Positions 29,951 through 37,922 of a stretch of DNA of 56,101 nt are shown here, piece by piece. The position numbers and the translations under genes are program-made. The DNA lies in assembly GCA_949300385.1 (NCBI GenBank), contig CASGDZ010000005.1, forward strand, positions 1 to 56,101. The letters are read 5' to 3'. A model generated the notes under the pieces. The model was not told the origin of the DNA. It did no database searches and saw only the letters and a list, made by a program, of their open reading frames with translations. The stretch's first letter is position 1. The number at the start of each line of letters is the position of its first letter. Origin of the DNA: an uncultured Christensenella sp. (lineage in GTDB: Bacteria; Bacillota; Clostridia; Christensenellales; UBA1242).

Positions 29951-30517
29951 ATGAGCAAAATTTGGGTTGTAATGATTTTATCTAGTTTAGTTTTAACAGC
30001 GATATTTGCACCTTCTACCATTGTAGCAACTATGATGGAAGCAGCGAAAATGGGCATTACTATGTGTATTGAATTCATAGGCATTTATGCAGTTTGGATG
30101 GGTATAATGCAGGTGTTAGATGATTGCAAGTTAAGTCATAAATTATCAAAGATATTAAGTCGCCCAGTTCAATACATTTTTGGTAAAACGGACGCTGAAA
30201 CGGAGAAAAACATCTGTTTAAATATAGCATCTAACATAATAGGTATAGGCAGTGCAGCAACACCATATGGCATAAAAGCGATGCAAGGACTAGACAAAGG
30301 GGATAAGCATGCGACACGCGCTATGATTATGTTAGTAGTTATCAACTCTACAGGTATTCAACTACTACCTACAACCGTTATTGGAATGAGAGCGCTTGCG
30401 GGAAGTGTTAGTCCAAGTTCTATTTTGTGGCCAACTATTGTTTCTACATTTATTCCTACGATTTTAGGTGTGCTGTTAGTGTCAGTAATCTATAGGAGGA
30501 AGAAACAAAATGGCTGA
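29951..30517 (+). CDS. spmA: Spore maturation protein A
   Basis: 188 aa, ~5 membrane segments, nucleoside-recognition (Gate) domain: IEFIGIYAVWMGIMQVLDDCKL and the highly conserved NIASNIIGIGSAATPYGIKAMQGLDK loop, then VINSTGIQLLPTTVIGMRALAGS. In Bacillus SpmA and SpmB are needed for spore core dehydration, acting in the spore or mother-cell membrane. The ATG at 29951 has no Shine-Dalgarno and follows a sigma-E-like promoter; a TTG 18 nt upstream is an unlikely alternative. It overlaps spmB by 8 nt. Confidence 0.93.
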   Translation: MSKIWVVMILSSLVLTAIFAPSTIVATMMEAAKMGITMCIEFIGIYAVWMGIMQVLDDCKLSHKLSKILSRPVQYIFGKTDAETEKNICLNIASNIIGIGSAATPYGIKAMQGLDKGDKHATRAMIMLVVINSTGIQLLPTTVIGMRALAGSVSPSSILWPTIVSTFIPTILGVLLVSVIYRRKKQNG

Positions 30518-31016
30518 CTTGTTTATTCCAATTTTGATTGCTTTCATTATGATATATGCAACGATAAAGGGTGTAGACGCATATACTTCGTTCGTCAATG
30601 GAGCAAAGGGAGCATTGCCACTCATGGCGTCCTTAATGCCTTATATAATAGCGATGTTTGTTGCGGTTGAACTATTTAGAAATAGCGGACTCAGTGGATA
30701 TTTATGCGATTTTTTATCTCCTGTCTTTAGATTTATAGGGATACCGCCCGAAGTATGCGAATTGACATTAATTCGTCCGTTTAGTTCAAATGCAGCATAT
30801 GTATTGTTGCGCGATATATTTGCAAATTATGGCGCGGATAGTTATATAGGCAAATGCGCTAGCGTCATAATGGGAAGCAGTGATACGATTTTTTATGTAA
30901 GTAGTATATATTTTGCTTCAACTAGCGTAAAAAAGACGCTTTTAACTATACCTATTGCATTAATATGTAATGTAGCCTGCGCAATAATTGCTTGCTTTTG
31001 TTGTCGTTTTATTTAA
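30510..31016 (+). CDS. spmB: Spore maturation protein B
   Basis: 168 aa with ~4 membrane segments. Family motifs: GVDAYTSFVNGAKGALPLMASLMPYIIAMFVAVELFRNSG and LIRPFSSNAAYVLL, and the gate-like IMGSSDTIFYVSSIYFAS. It is the partner of SpmA, translated from the same mRNA with TAGGAGGAAG upstream inside spmA. The pair implies a sporulating ancestor or present sporulation. Confidence 0.94.
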   Translation: MADLFIPILIAFIMIYATIKGVDAYTSFVNGAKGALPLMASLMPYIIAMFVAVELFRNSGLSGYLCDFLSPVFRFIGIPPEVCELTLIRPFSSNAAYVLLRDIFANYGADSYIGKCASVIMGSSDTIFYVSSIYFASTSVKKTLLTIPIALICNVACAIIACFCCRFI

Positions 31017-31041
31017 ATACATTATAAGGTATTTATTATAT

Positions 31042-31070
31042 TTGACAAAGATTTCTATATTTAGTATAAT
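31042..31070 (+). promoter_or_regulatory. Consensus promoter of the metal-exporter gene
   Basis: TTGACA, 17 bp, TATAAT, a perfect sigma-A match; the ~34-nt leader has GGAG. Confidence 0.88.
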
Positions 31071-31110
31071 ACAAGCACAATTATTACTAATTATGGAGTT
31101 ATAAATCGTT

Positions 31111-32091
31111 ATGGAAGAATATTGGCATGCTATTTTAGAAGCATTAATAGATACGGCAAGAATGTTGCCTATTCTTTTTATTGTCTACTATTTAATTGAA
31201 CTTTTAGAGTTCAAATATGCGTTTAAAATACAAAATAGCAAATGGCTTAAAGGTAAAGCAAGTCCTGTTTTTGGTGCAGTCGTTGGTTGCATACCGCAAT
31301 GCGGATTTTCTGTAATATCAACCGATTTATACACAAAACGGGCAATTTCAGTCGGTGCGCTTATTGCTGTCTATATAGCGACAAGTGATGAAGCAATACC
31401 ATTAATGATTTTAGACTATAACTACATACCTTGGATGCTCGCAATGATAGGTGTAAAGATTGTTATGGGTATAGGCGTTGGATATTTAGCAAACTGGTTA
31501 TATAAAATCATATTTAAAAAATCAATTTTGACTAACGCAAATGAACTGACTGAATCAAATATTGCTGTGGAAAATTCGGAAGATGAAAAAGAACACTCAC
31601 ACGAAGAGAGTCATGCGATTGAATCTAAAGATGAGATGACAGAAGAAAATAAAGTTGAGGCTACATTACATGGCGGATGTTGCCACCACCATGTAGACAC
31701 TAAGTCATTTGATTGGTTGCACCCACTTTTACATTGCTTAAAAATTAGTGCATTTATTTTAGTTATAAACATTATTTTTACATTGATTACCCATGTTTGG
31801 ATAGGAGAGAGCGCGTTAACCAATTTCTTATCAAATAGTCGAATTTTACAACCATTGTTAGCCGTTTTGATTGGACTAATACCAAACTGCGCCTCTAGTG
31901 TAGTGTTAACTCAACTATTTATGATGGGTGGACTGTCGTTTGGCGCACTGATAGCAGGATTGTCAGTTAATGCTGGCTTAGGATTAGTGGTTTTATTAAA
32001 ACAAAACAAAAATGCAAAAGAAAATATTTTCATCATTTTAACACTTCTAATTTCAAGTTTGTTAGTTGGTTACATTTTTAACTTTATTTAG
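31111..32091 (+). CDS. Putative 10TM heavy-metal exporter (ArsP_2-like permease)
   Basis: 326 aa with 8-10 membrane segments in two related halves, each with a GxIPxC motif: AVVGCIPQCGFSVISTDLYTKR and LIGLIPNCASSVVLTQLFMMGG. Between them (about residues 150-200) is a cytosolic acidic loop with many His and Cys (EKEHSHEESH; HGGCCHHHV) that likely binds metal. The family is annotated as arsenic or manganese efflux; the metal here is unknown. GGAG lies 12 nt before the ATG, a little far. It is monocistronic with strong promoter and terminator. Confidence 0.8.
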   Translation: MEEYWHAILEALIDTARMLPILFIVYYLIELLEFKYAFKIQNSKWLKGKASPVFGAVVGCIPQCGFSVISTDLYTKRAISVGALIAVYIATSDEAIPLMILDYNYIPWMLAMIGVKIVMGIGVGYLANWLYKIIFKKSILTNANELTESNIAVENSEDEKEHSHEESHAIESKDEMTEENKVEATLHGGCCHHHVDTKSFDWLHPLLHCLKISAFILVINIIFTLITHVWIGESALTNFLSNSRILQPLLAVLIGLIPNCASSVVLTQLFMMGGLSFGALIAGLSVNAGLGLVVLLKQNKNAKENIFIILTLLISSLLVGYIFNFI

Positions 32092-32095
32092 ATCG

Positions 32096-32118
32096 AAGAC
32101 TTCTCCGGTCTTTTTTTT
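32096..32118 (+). terminator. Metal-exporter terminator
   Basis: Short hairpin AAGAC/GTCTT, loop TTCTCCG, followed by an eight-T run. Confidence 0.75.
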
Positions 32119-32187
32119 GATAATAAAATTATCATTTTTTAACGCATAATTCTTTTTTAGTCGCAAACACTATTTGTGGAGGAATCT

Positions 32188-32628
32188 ATGGAAAAAAATG
32201 AGTATTTGCTTTTAAATAGAATATATCAAGACTGCGAAGTCGGTATGCAGTCTATTGACAAAGTTTTAAAAAAGATAGAAAATGAGACTCTTAAAAATCA
32301 ATTTAAAAATCAGTTTGAAGCATATGAAAAAATCATGAATAGAGCGGACGCGTTAGCAATGACTAACAACAAGGAATTGAAAGACAATAATGTTTTCAAA
32401 AAAATCAAACAGACGGTTATGATATATCTTTCTTTATGGACAGATAAAACACCGCGACACATTGTCGAGATGATGATACAGGGCACTGTAATGGGGATAG
32501 TCGATACTATTAAAGCGGGTAAAGATTTGAAGACAAAAAATGAAAATATTAATAATTTATTTGACGATTTTTTGAAAATGCAGGAAGATTTTTACGGAAA
32601 ATTGAAAAAACAACTATCTAAGGTTTAA
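32188..32628 (+). CDS. Unknown helical-bundle protein (possibly DUF2383-like)
   Basis: 146 aa, nearly all alpha-helical: LLNRIYQDCEVGMQSIDKVL, LKNQFKNQFEAYEKIMNRAD, a middle helix IVEMMIQGTVMGIVDTIKAGK and a C-terminal amphipathic helix. The pattern looks like ferritin-like stress proteins of the DUF2383 kind, but metal ligands are not evident, so the assignment is weak. GGAGGA is 5 nt before the ATG; a GTG 12 nt upstream overlaps it. It lies 22 bp before the small gene of the mazF pair, possibly one transcript. Confidence 0.65.
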   Translation: MEKNEYLLLNRIYQDCEVGMQSIDKVLKKIENETLKNQFKNQFEAYEKIMNRADALAMTNNKELKDNNVFKKIKQTVMIYLSLWTDKTPRHIVEMMIQGTVMGIVDTIKAGKDLKTKNENINNLFDDFLKMQEDFYGKLKKQLSKV

Positions 32629-32650
32629 TTGTTTTTAAAAGGGGGAAAAT

Positions 32651-32851
32651 ATGAATGAATTGATACGCGAGTATATCGAATATATCGCGCACTTGAAAGA
32701 AATCGATCGCCCTAAAATGCCAAAATTTGACCCTTCAGCATATACTGAGAGTGAATACACTTATGCAATTAATGATCTTATGGCACTTTATGATAAGGTC
32801 GATGATTTCGAGTTAACATTGCAATTCATAAAAGGGGTAGACTTCACTTAA
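32651..32851 (+). CDS. Small acidic protein preceding MazF, candidate antitoxin
   Basis: 66 aa, acidic, helical ([42 protein letters not shown]). AAGGGGG lies 6 nt before the ATG. The stop codon overlaps the mazF start as TAATG, the arrangement expected of an antitoxin-toxin pair. It does not show the ribbon-helix-helix pattern of the usual EndoAI/MazE antitoxins. It could also be an unrelated coupled gene. Confidence 0.65.
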   Translation: MNELIREYIEYIAHLKEIDRPKMPKFDPSAYTESEYTYAINDLMALYDKVDDFELTLQFIKGVDFT

Positions 32852-33198
32852 TGGAAATCAATCGAGGCGATATATTCTATGCAGATTTAAGTCCGGTCGT
32901 AGGGAGCGAACAGGGTGGCGTTCGTCCCGTTTTGGTTGTCCAAAATGATGTGGGCAATAAATATAGCCCTACAGTTATTATCGCCGCGATAACTAGCCAA
33001 CTGAGTAAAGCGAAATTGCCAACTCACATTGAATTAGATAAAATCAGTTACAATCTTCCTAAAGATAGCGTTGTCCTTTTGGAGCAGATTCGTACGCTAG
33101 ATAAGCGAAGATTAAGAGATAAGTTGTCAACCTTAGATAATAATACTATGCACAAAGTAGATGTTGCCATACTGATAAGTTTAGGGATAACAGCATAA
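32851..33198 (+). CDS. mazF: MazF/PemK-type mRNA endoribonuclease (EndoA)
   Basis: 115 aa, the complete fold: start [31 protein letters not shown] (conserved RGDIxxxDL...GSEQGGxRPxLVxQND), then [23 protein letters not shown] and [16 protein letters not shown], where Gln-Ile-Arg-Thr-x-Asp carries catalytic and binding residues. It is a sequence-specific RNase of the Bacillus EndoA class. The start overlaps the previous gene, so it is translationally coupled. No terminator is visible directly downstream. Confidence 0.95.
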   Translation: MEINRGDIFYADLSPVVGSEQGGVRPVLVVQNDVGNKYSPTVIIAAITSQLSKAKLPTHIELDKISYNLPKDSVVLLEQIRTLDKRRLRDKLSTLDNNTMHKVDVAILISLGITA

Positions 33199-33419
33199 AA
33201 CATAAAAAAACAAAAAATAAATTAATTTTATATAAAATATAGTAAAAATATTAAAAAATTAAATAAAAATATTAAATTTTAGTATTTATGACCAATTTTT
33301 AGTGTGTTAAAATAAAATATGAATATAGGAATTAAACGCTTTTACTAGCAAAAAATAATGCAAACCAAAATTTGTCAAATATGGCTGAGAATAAAGAATG
33401 GGTTTTTGTACAAAAATAC

Positions 33420-33448
33420 TTTACTTTATTTTTTTTATATGTTAGAAT
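33420..33448 (+). promoter_or_regulatory. Promoter of the Rho-like gene
   Basis: TTTACT, 17 bp, TAGAAT with an extended TGT. The short leader begins near the AAAGGA Shine-Dalgarno. Confidence 0.6.
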
Positions 33449-33468
33449 GTAAGCAAAGGAAATATAGT

Positions 33469-34554
33469 ATGAACTACGATCAATTAAACGAACTTAGCAT
33501 ATTTGCTCTCAGAGAACTTGCGCGTCGCACAGGAGTTTATTCGCCTACAAGTAAGAAAAAAGATGAACTCATAAGTGATATACTTGATATACTTGAAGGA
33601 AAGAAAGAACCTTATGTCCCTAAGACAAGACAAGGTCGACCACCTAAAAATTATGGTTATTCATTTGCAGATGTATTATATCATAATTCTAGTGCACAAC
33701 AAGCATATCAGGGTCCTGTTTTAGCACAGAATGTTCCAACATTTAAATACGAAACGAGCGGGCTTATTAGCGGATATGTAGAGATAGTATCGCCCGTATC
33801 TGCTTGTTTGTGGGTTAGAGATGACCTTAAATTTAATTGCATTTATATTCCTAATAGTTTAGTTAATATGTATGGACTTAAGACAGGTGATTTCATACAC
33901 GCACATTTAGAACAAGAAGACGGTCAAACTATAGTAGGAAGTGTATCGAATATCAATAATTGTCCAATAAAAAAATATGAGAAAAATAAGCGCTTAGATT
34001 ATGTTGATATTAAACACATAATTCCGTCGAAATTAATTCAATTTGATAAGAGTGAATATAATGAGTTAGATATATTGTTAGGAGAGAGTATATATCTGTA
34101 TGGCAATGATAACAATGACAATACTTCCACAATCATTAATCTATTAAATTCTTCTAGCGCTACCAAAAAGATATATATAAATACCGTAGTAGCAGATAAA
34201 AATAAGATTTTTTTAGAAGAAATGAATGGTGCAGTGGAATTGTTCACATCTAGCATTACGGATACATCTGAGAATGCTCAACATATAGTTAACCTTGCCA
34301 TTGAGCGCGCAAAACGAATATTAGAGCGCGGAGATGATGTAATTGTTGCAGTTGATGATGTAAAGTCTGTTATTGGCATAGATAATGATGATATGAGCAT
34401 TACAAAAAATTTAATGTCAGTTACGAAAGACGGCGAAAATGCAGGAACAATAACACTTTTTGCCGTTATGCCAATGGATAAGAGTGCATCATTATTCGAA
34501 AAATTAGCGGATAAAAAATTTAAGATTGCAGAACATAAGTTGTTTATAATATAA
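33469..34554 (+). CDS. Degenerate Rho-like protein with Rho_N, AT-hook-like and cold-shock-type domains but no P-loop
   Basis: 361 aa. Residues 1-42 are a Rho N-terminal helical domain (LNELSIFALRELARRTGVYS). Residues 52-61 hold an AT-hook-like KTRQGRPPKN. Residues 97-160 resemble Rho's RNA-binding domain (SGYVEIVSPVSACLWVRDD then CIYIPNSLVNMYGLKTGDFI). Residues 185-361 align in pattern with Rho's ATPase (RAKRILERGDDVIVAVDDVKS matches RAKRLVExGKDVVILLDSITR), but the Walker A PPKAGKTT is replaced by GNDNNDNTST and the Q- and R-loops are gone. It cannot be an ATP-driven terminator; a nucleic-acid-binding or regulatory role is inferred. AAAGGA lies 8 nt before the ATG. Confidence 0.75.
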   Translation: MNYDQLNELSIFALRELARRTGVYSPTSKKKDELISDILDILEGKKEPYVPKTRQGRPPKNYGYSFADVLYHNSSAQQAYQGPVLAQNVPTFKYETSGLISGYVEIVSPVSACLWVRDDLKFNCIYIPNSLVNMYGLKTGDFIHAHLEQEDGQTIVGSVSNINNCPIKKYEKNKRLDYVDIKHIIPSKLIQFDKSEYNELDILLGESIYLYGNDNNDNTSTIINLLNSSSATKKIYINTVVADKNKIFLEEMNGAVELFTSSITDTSENAQHIVNLAIERAKRILERGDDVIVAVDDVKSVIGIDNDDMSITKNLMSVTKDGENAGTITLFAVMPMDKSASLFEKLADKKFKIAEHKLFII

Positions 34555-34569
34555 TAATTTTCATCTGCA

Positions 34570-34596
34570 AAAAACCGACTTTTGTCGGTATTTTTT
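34570..34596. terminator. Bidirectional terminator, Rho-like gene and ileS
   Basis: Hairpin ACCGAC/GTCGGT with loop TTTT and six-base A and T runs at the two sides. Confidence 0.88.
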
Positions 34597-37500
34597 ATCT
34601 TTTCATTTTTATTGTTATTTTTTCGTCAGCGATATCGATAGTTTGTTCAATTTCAGGGTTGTTGATTTTTATTATATCTTTAACCAACAATTCAGATTTA
34701 ATTTTGTCTGAAAATTTATTTAAAATTTCTTTTAAATCTTCGCCAGATGTTTCAAATTCGATATAAATTCTATCATCTACATTGAAATTTGCTTCTTTTC
34801 TCATAACTTGCGCAGAACGAATCAATTCACGAGATAGACCCTCAAGCATAAGTTCACGATCAATAGTTATGTCAAGCACAACCGTTATATCATTATCACT
34901 TGCAATAACATATTCTTGTTTAGGCTTTGTCGTTAAAACGAATAGCGAACTATCTAAGTTTTTGAATTCTCCAACATTGACCTTTCCAGATTTAAATTCT
35001 TTAACCATTTTGTCCATGTCGTCCTTAGTTGCGTCTAACAATAATTGTTTTACCTTTTGAACATTTGATTTTAAAACTGCACCTGCTTTTCTAAAATCCA
35101 GTGAAAGTAATTCATCATTGAATATTGAATTGTCATGTTCCATAATGACATTTTTTATATTTAATTCGCTTTCTATAACATCGAGATATAGATTAACAGC
35201 ATCCGCTACCAACTTGTTTCCGTTAATGTACATGGTTTTTAGCGGTTGTTTTACTTTGATTTGATTTTCATTTCGTAGTTTACTAGCCATAGTAAATATG
35301 TCGCGCACTATGTCTGTTTTCTCTACATAACCATTATCTTTAACTGAAAATTCACCTACATTATATCCGTTTAATGCTACGCTTAAAGTTGCATTTTTGT
35401 CCAATTCTCTAACAGCATTTTGCCATAAATATTCGCTTATAAATGGAACAATAGGGAACATAACCATGCAAATATTTTTAATTGCATAATGTAAGCAGAA
35501 ATAAGCGTTCATTGTGTCGTAATTGTTTTCACTTTTATAGAATCTACGCCTATTATTTCTAATATACCAATTTGTCAATTCGTCAACAAGGTTTTCAAAA
35601 TCTTTTGCAACTTTTCCAAACTCTTGCACTGAATAATTTTCTTTTGCGGATTTAGTAAATTCATTTACGCGGGTTATCAACCATTTATCCATGAAAGTCA
35701 TTTCATTTTCATTTGGGGTATAATTTGTTAAATCAGGTTTATCAATGTAAGCATAAGTATTTAAGAAAATATATGCGTTCCATAAGCCGAGCAATTTCTT
35801 TTTAACTTCGTCGCACGATTCACGACCAAATTTAACATCGCTTGTTAGTGGGGTTGCAACAAAATTATATCTAATAATATCTGCACCAATCTCTTTAAAT
35901 GCGTCATCAAGCGGAATATTGTTTGGACTTGATTTGGACAACTTTTTTCCGTCTTGTGCGAGCAACATTGGGGTAGTACCTATTCGCTTATAAGGCGCTT
36001 TACCTGTTAACACGACACTCATAACGAGTAGTGAATAGAACCATAATCGTATTTGTTCTTTTCCTTCGATTACGCATTCAATAGGGAAATTTTTATTAAA
36101 GAATTCTTTATCAGTAAAGTATTTTTTAGTGCTGAAAGGTGTAATACCAGCGTCAAGCCAAGCATCACCAACTTCCTTAATTCGCTCAACCTTGCTTCCG
36201 CAATGTGGACAAGTGATTTTAATTTTATCAATATATGGTCGATGAATGTGAGGCATAGCATCAACATCTTCTGAGTTAGAAAGTTTTTTAAGTTCATCTA
36301 ATGAGCCGACGACTGTCAATTTGCCACAATGTTGGCATTTATAGAAAGGAAGAGGTAAACCATAATATCTATTTCTACTAATTGACCAATCACCCATATT
36401 ATTTAACCAGTCAAGCATGCGCTTTTTCATGAAAGGCGGATTAAATTCAACATTGTCGATAGCAAAAATGAGTTCAGGGCGAATTTCGTCCATTTTTATA
36501 ACCCATTGAGAGATTAGTCGGTATACAAGTGGGCGCTTACATCTATGGCAGTGTGGGTAGCGGTGAGTATATTTATGAGTATAGTATACTTTTCCGCGTT
36601 CTTTTAGCACTTCAAATATAAAATCTCTAGTTTCATCACTATTAGCATTTTTACCAGCCAAAACACCGAAATTAGGATAGAATAAACCTGCTTCATCTAT
36701 CGGTATTATGTTTTTAAGTCCGATTGATTTACCTAAATCATAGTCACTTTCACCGCAACCAGGAGCAATATGAACAGCGCCAGCACCTTCAGTTGCGTCC
36801 ACTTGATCCCATGCCACGATTTTATGTTCGAATTGCTGTTCGTCAAGTTCAGGGAAGCATGTCTCATAAGTTAGTCCAACAAGTTCGCTACCTTTAATGG
36901 TCTTTATAACATGGTCAACATCGTCTTTTAAAACTTTGATTAAATTTGACATAATAATTAAATTTCTATCGCTAGATTTAATTTTTACAATACTATATTC
37001 AAATTCAGGATTAACGGCAACTGCAACATTCGCGCATAGAGTCCAAGGAGTAGTCGTCCATACTAATATATCATTATTTGTACTTTTAATAGGGCATTTA
37101 AAGAATATTGCTTGGCAAGTATCGTCGCGATATACATCGTCGCCAGACATATCATTCTCTGCAATGCTAGTGCCACAACGCGTACACCATGGAGTAGGGC
37201 GGTATGATTGTTGAATCCAGCCCTTTTCATGACATTTCTTTAAAAAATACCAAATTGCAGTAATGTTGCTATCGCTATTTGTGTAATAACTATCATCCCA
37301 ATTCATCCATTGACCAAGGCGTATAGAAGATAGCGTTTGAGAAGCAGAATACTTTTTAACAGAATCCATACACGCTTGGACAAACTTGTCTATTCCATAT
37401 CGTTCAATATCTTTTTTACTATCTAGACCTAAAGCTTCTTCAACCTTTTTCTCAACGGGCAGTCCGTGTGCGTCAAAGCCGTTTTGATAGTGTTGGTCAT

Positions 37501-37729
37501 AACCACAAAGTGCTTCAAACTTAATCATAGCATCTTTAAAAGTTCTATTATATGCGTGGTGAAGTCCCATATTATAGTTTGCAGTAATTGGGCCATCAAG
37601 AGTAGCAAAATACTTACCCGTCTTTTTGTTTTTCTCCTTTAATTTATCGAATATTGAATTGTCTTGCCAAAATTTCAATATTCCTTCTTCCATTTTCACA
37701 TAGTCAAGATTGCCTTGTTCTTTTTTCAT
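34595..37729 (-). CDS. ileS: Isoleucine--tRNA ligase
   Basis: Class I synthetase charging tRNA-Ile with isoleucine. 1044 aa, the long type. The HIGH-type motif is MGLHHAYNRTF in DGPITANYNMGLHHAYNRTF. The editing domain runs roughly from residue 200 to 400, with zinc-like CxxC pairs flanking it (CTRC near 180, CHRC near 395, and CQHC with CPHC near 465-505). KMSKS appears as KLSKS in DGKKLSKSSPNN, followed by the anticodon-binding helical domain and a C-terminal beta extension. AAGGAG precedes the ATG. A leader ORF and attenuator lie directly upstream. The stop is next to a shared terminator. Confidence 0.96.
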   Translation of the reverse strand: MKKEQGNLDYVKMEEGILKFWQDNSIFDKLKEKNKKTGKYFATLDGPITANYNMGLHHAYNRTFKDAMIKFEALCGYDQHYQNGFDAHGLPVEKKVEEALGLDSKKDIERYGIDKFVQACMDSVKKYSASQTLSSIRLGQWMNWDDSYYTNSDSNITAIWYFLKKCHEKGWIQQSYRPTPWCTRCGTSIAENDMSGDDVYRDDTCQAIFFKCPIKSTNNDILVWTTTPWTLCANVAVAVNPEFEYSIVKIKSSDRNLIIMSNLIKVLKDDVDHVIKTIKGSELVGLTYETCFPELDEQQFEHKIVAWDQVDATEGAGAVHIAPGCGESDYDLGKSIGLKNIIPIDEAGLFYPNFGVLAGKNANSDETRDFIFEVLKERGKVYYTHKYTHRYPHCHRCKRPLVYRLISQWVIKMDEIRPELIFAIDNVEFNPPFMKKRMLDWLNNMGDWSISRNRYYGLPLPFYKCQHCGKLTVVGSLDELKKLSNSEDVDAMPHIHRPYIDKIKITCPHCGSKVERIKEVGDAWLDAGITPFSTKKYFTDKEFFNKNFPIECVIEGKEQIRLWFYSLLVMSVVLTGKAPYKRIGTTPMLLAQDGKKLSKSSPNNIPLDDAFKEIGADIIRYNFVATPLTSDVKFGRESCDEVKKKLLGLWNAYIFLNTYAYIDKPDLTNYTPNENEMTFMDKWLITRVNEFTKSAKENYSVQEFGKVAKDFENLVDELTNWYIRNNRRRFYKSENNYDTMNAYFCLHYAIKNICMVMFPIVPFISEYLWQNAVRELDKNATLSVALNGYNVGEFSVKDNGYVEKTDIVRDIFTMASKLRNENQIKVKQPLKTMYINGNKLVADAVNLYLDVIESELNIKNVIMEHDNSIFNDELLSLDFRKAGAVLKSNVQKVKQLLLDATKDDMDKMVKEFKSGKVNVGEFKNLDSSLFVLTTKPKQEYVIASDNDITVVLDITIDRELMLEGLSRELIRSAQVMRKEANFNVDDRIYIEFETSGEDLKEILNKFSDKIKSELLVKDIIKINNPEIEQTIDIADEKITIKMKR

Positions 37730-37750
37730 AATATCTCCTTGTTACAATTT

Positions 37751-37776
37751 AAAAAATGCCAGCGCTTGCTGGTCAT
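37751..37776 (-). terminator. ileS leader attenuator (intrinsic terminator before the Shine-Dalgarno)
   Basis: On the minus strand an 8-bp hairpin with one bulged A: ATG-A-CCAGC / GCTGG-CAT, loop AAGC, then six T (37756-37751). It ends 21 nt before the ileS ATG, so it can only serve to stop transcription ahead of ileS. Its 5' arm (37771-37766 CAGCAA) also pairs with TTGCTG at 37790-37785, the alternative antiterminator. Confidence 0.85.
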
Positions 37777-37799
37777 GATTATCACAGCAAAACGCACAC

Positions 37800-37850
37800 C
37801 TATAATATAGATGTAATTATTTTGCCATTGATAATAATTGTATTTTTCAT
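37800..37850 (-). CDS. ileS leader peptide (16 aa, six Ile)
   Basis: MKNTIIINGKIITSIL: Ile at positions 5, 6, 7, 11, 12 and 15, encoded by ATT, ATT, ATC, ATA, ATT and ATA. The ATG lies 6 nt after TAATAT of a TTGACA-17-TAATAT promoter, with no Shine-Dalgarno, so the transcript is probably leaderless. The stop codon TAG lies 9 nt before the antiterminator strand, so a ribosome finishing the peptide would cover that strand and let the terminator form; a ribosome held at the Ile codons would cover the competing strand (37825-37820) instead. Composition, position and RNA pairings together make a ribosome-mediated attenuator. It has not been tested. Confidence 0.85.
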   Translation of the reverse strand: MKNTIIINGKIITSIL

Positions 37851-37856
37851 GTTCTT

Positions 37857-37885
37857 ATATTATCAAAAACGAATAGAATTGTCAA
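37857..37885 (-). promoter_or_regulatory. ileS leader promoter
   Basis: Minus strand TTGACA (37885-37880), 17 bp, TAATAT (37862-37857); the predicted start is at the leader-peptide ATG. Confidence 0.85.
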
Positions 37886-37922
37886 ATAAATTATCTATTC
37901 AAAAACTAATCTAATTAAAAAA

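Noticed and set aside
33308..33348. Nine-codon ORF after TAAAAT upstream of the Rho-like gene
   Set aside because: Its -35 is poor and no terminator or pairing follows; an attenuator is not supported.
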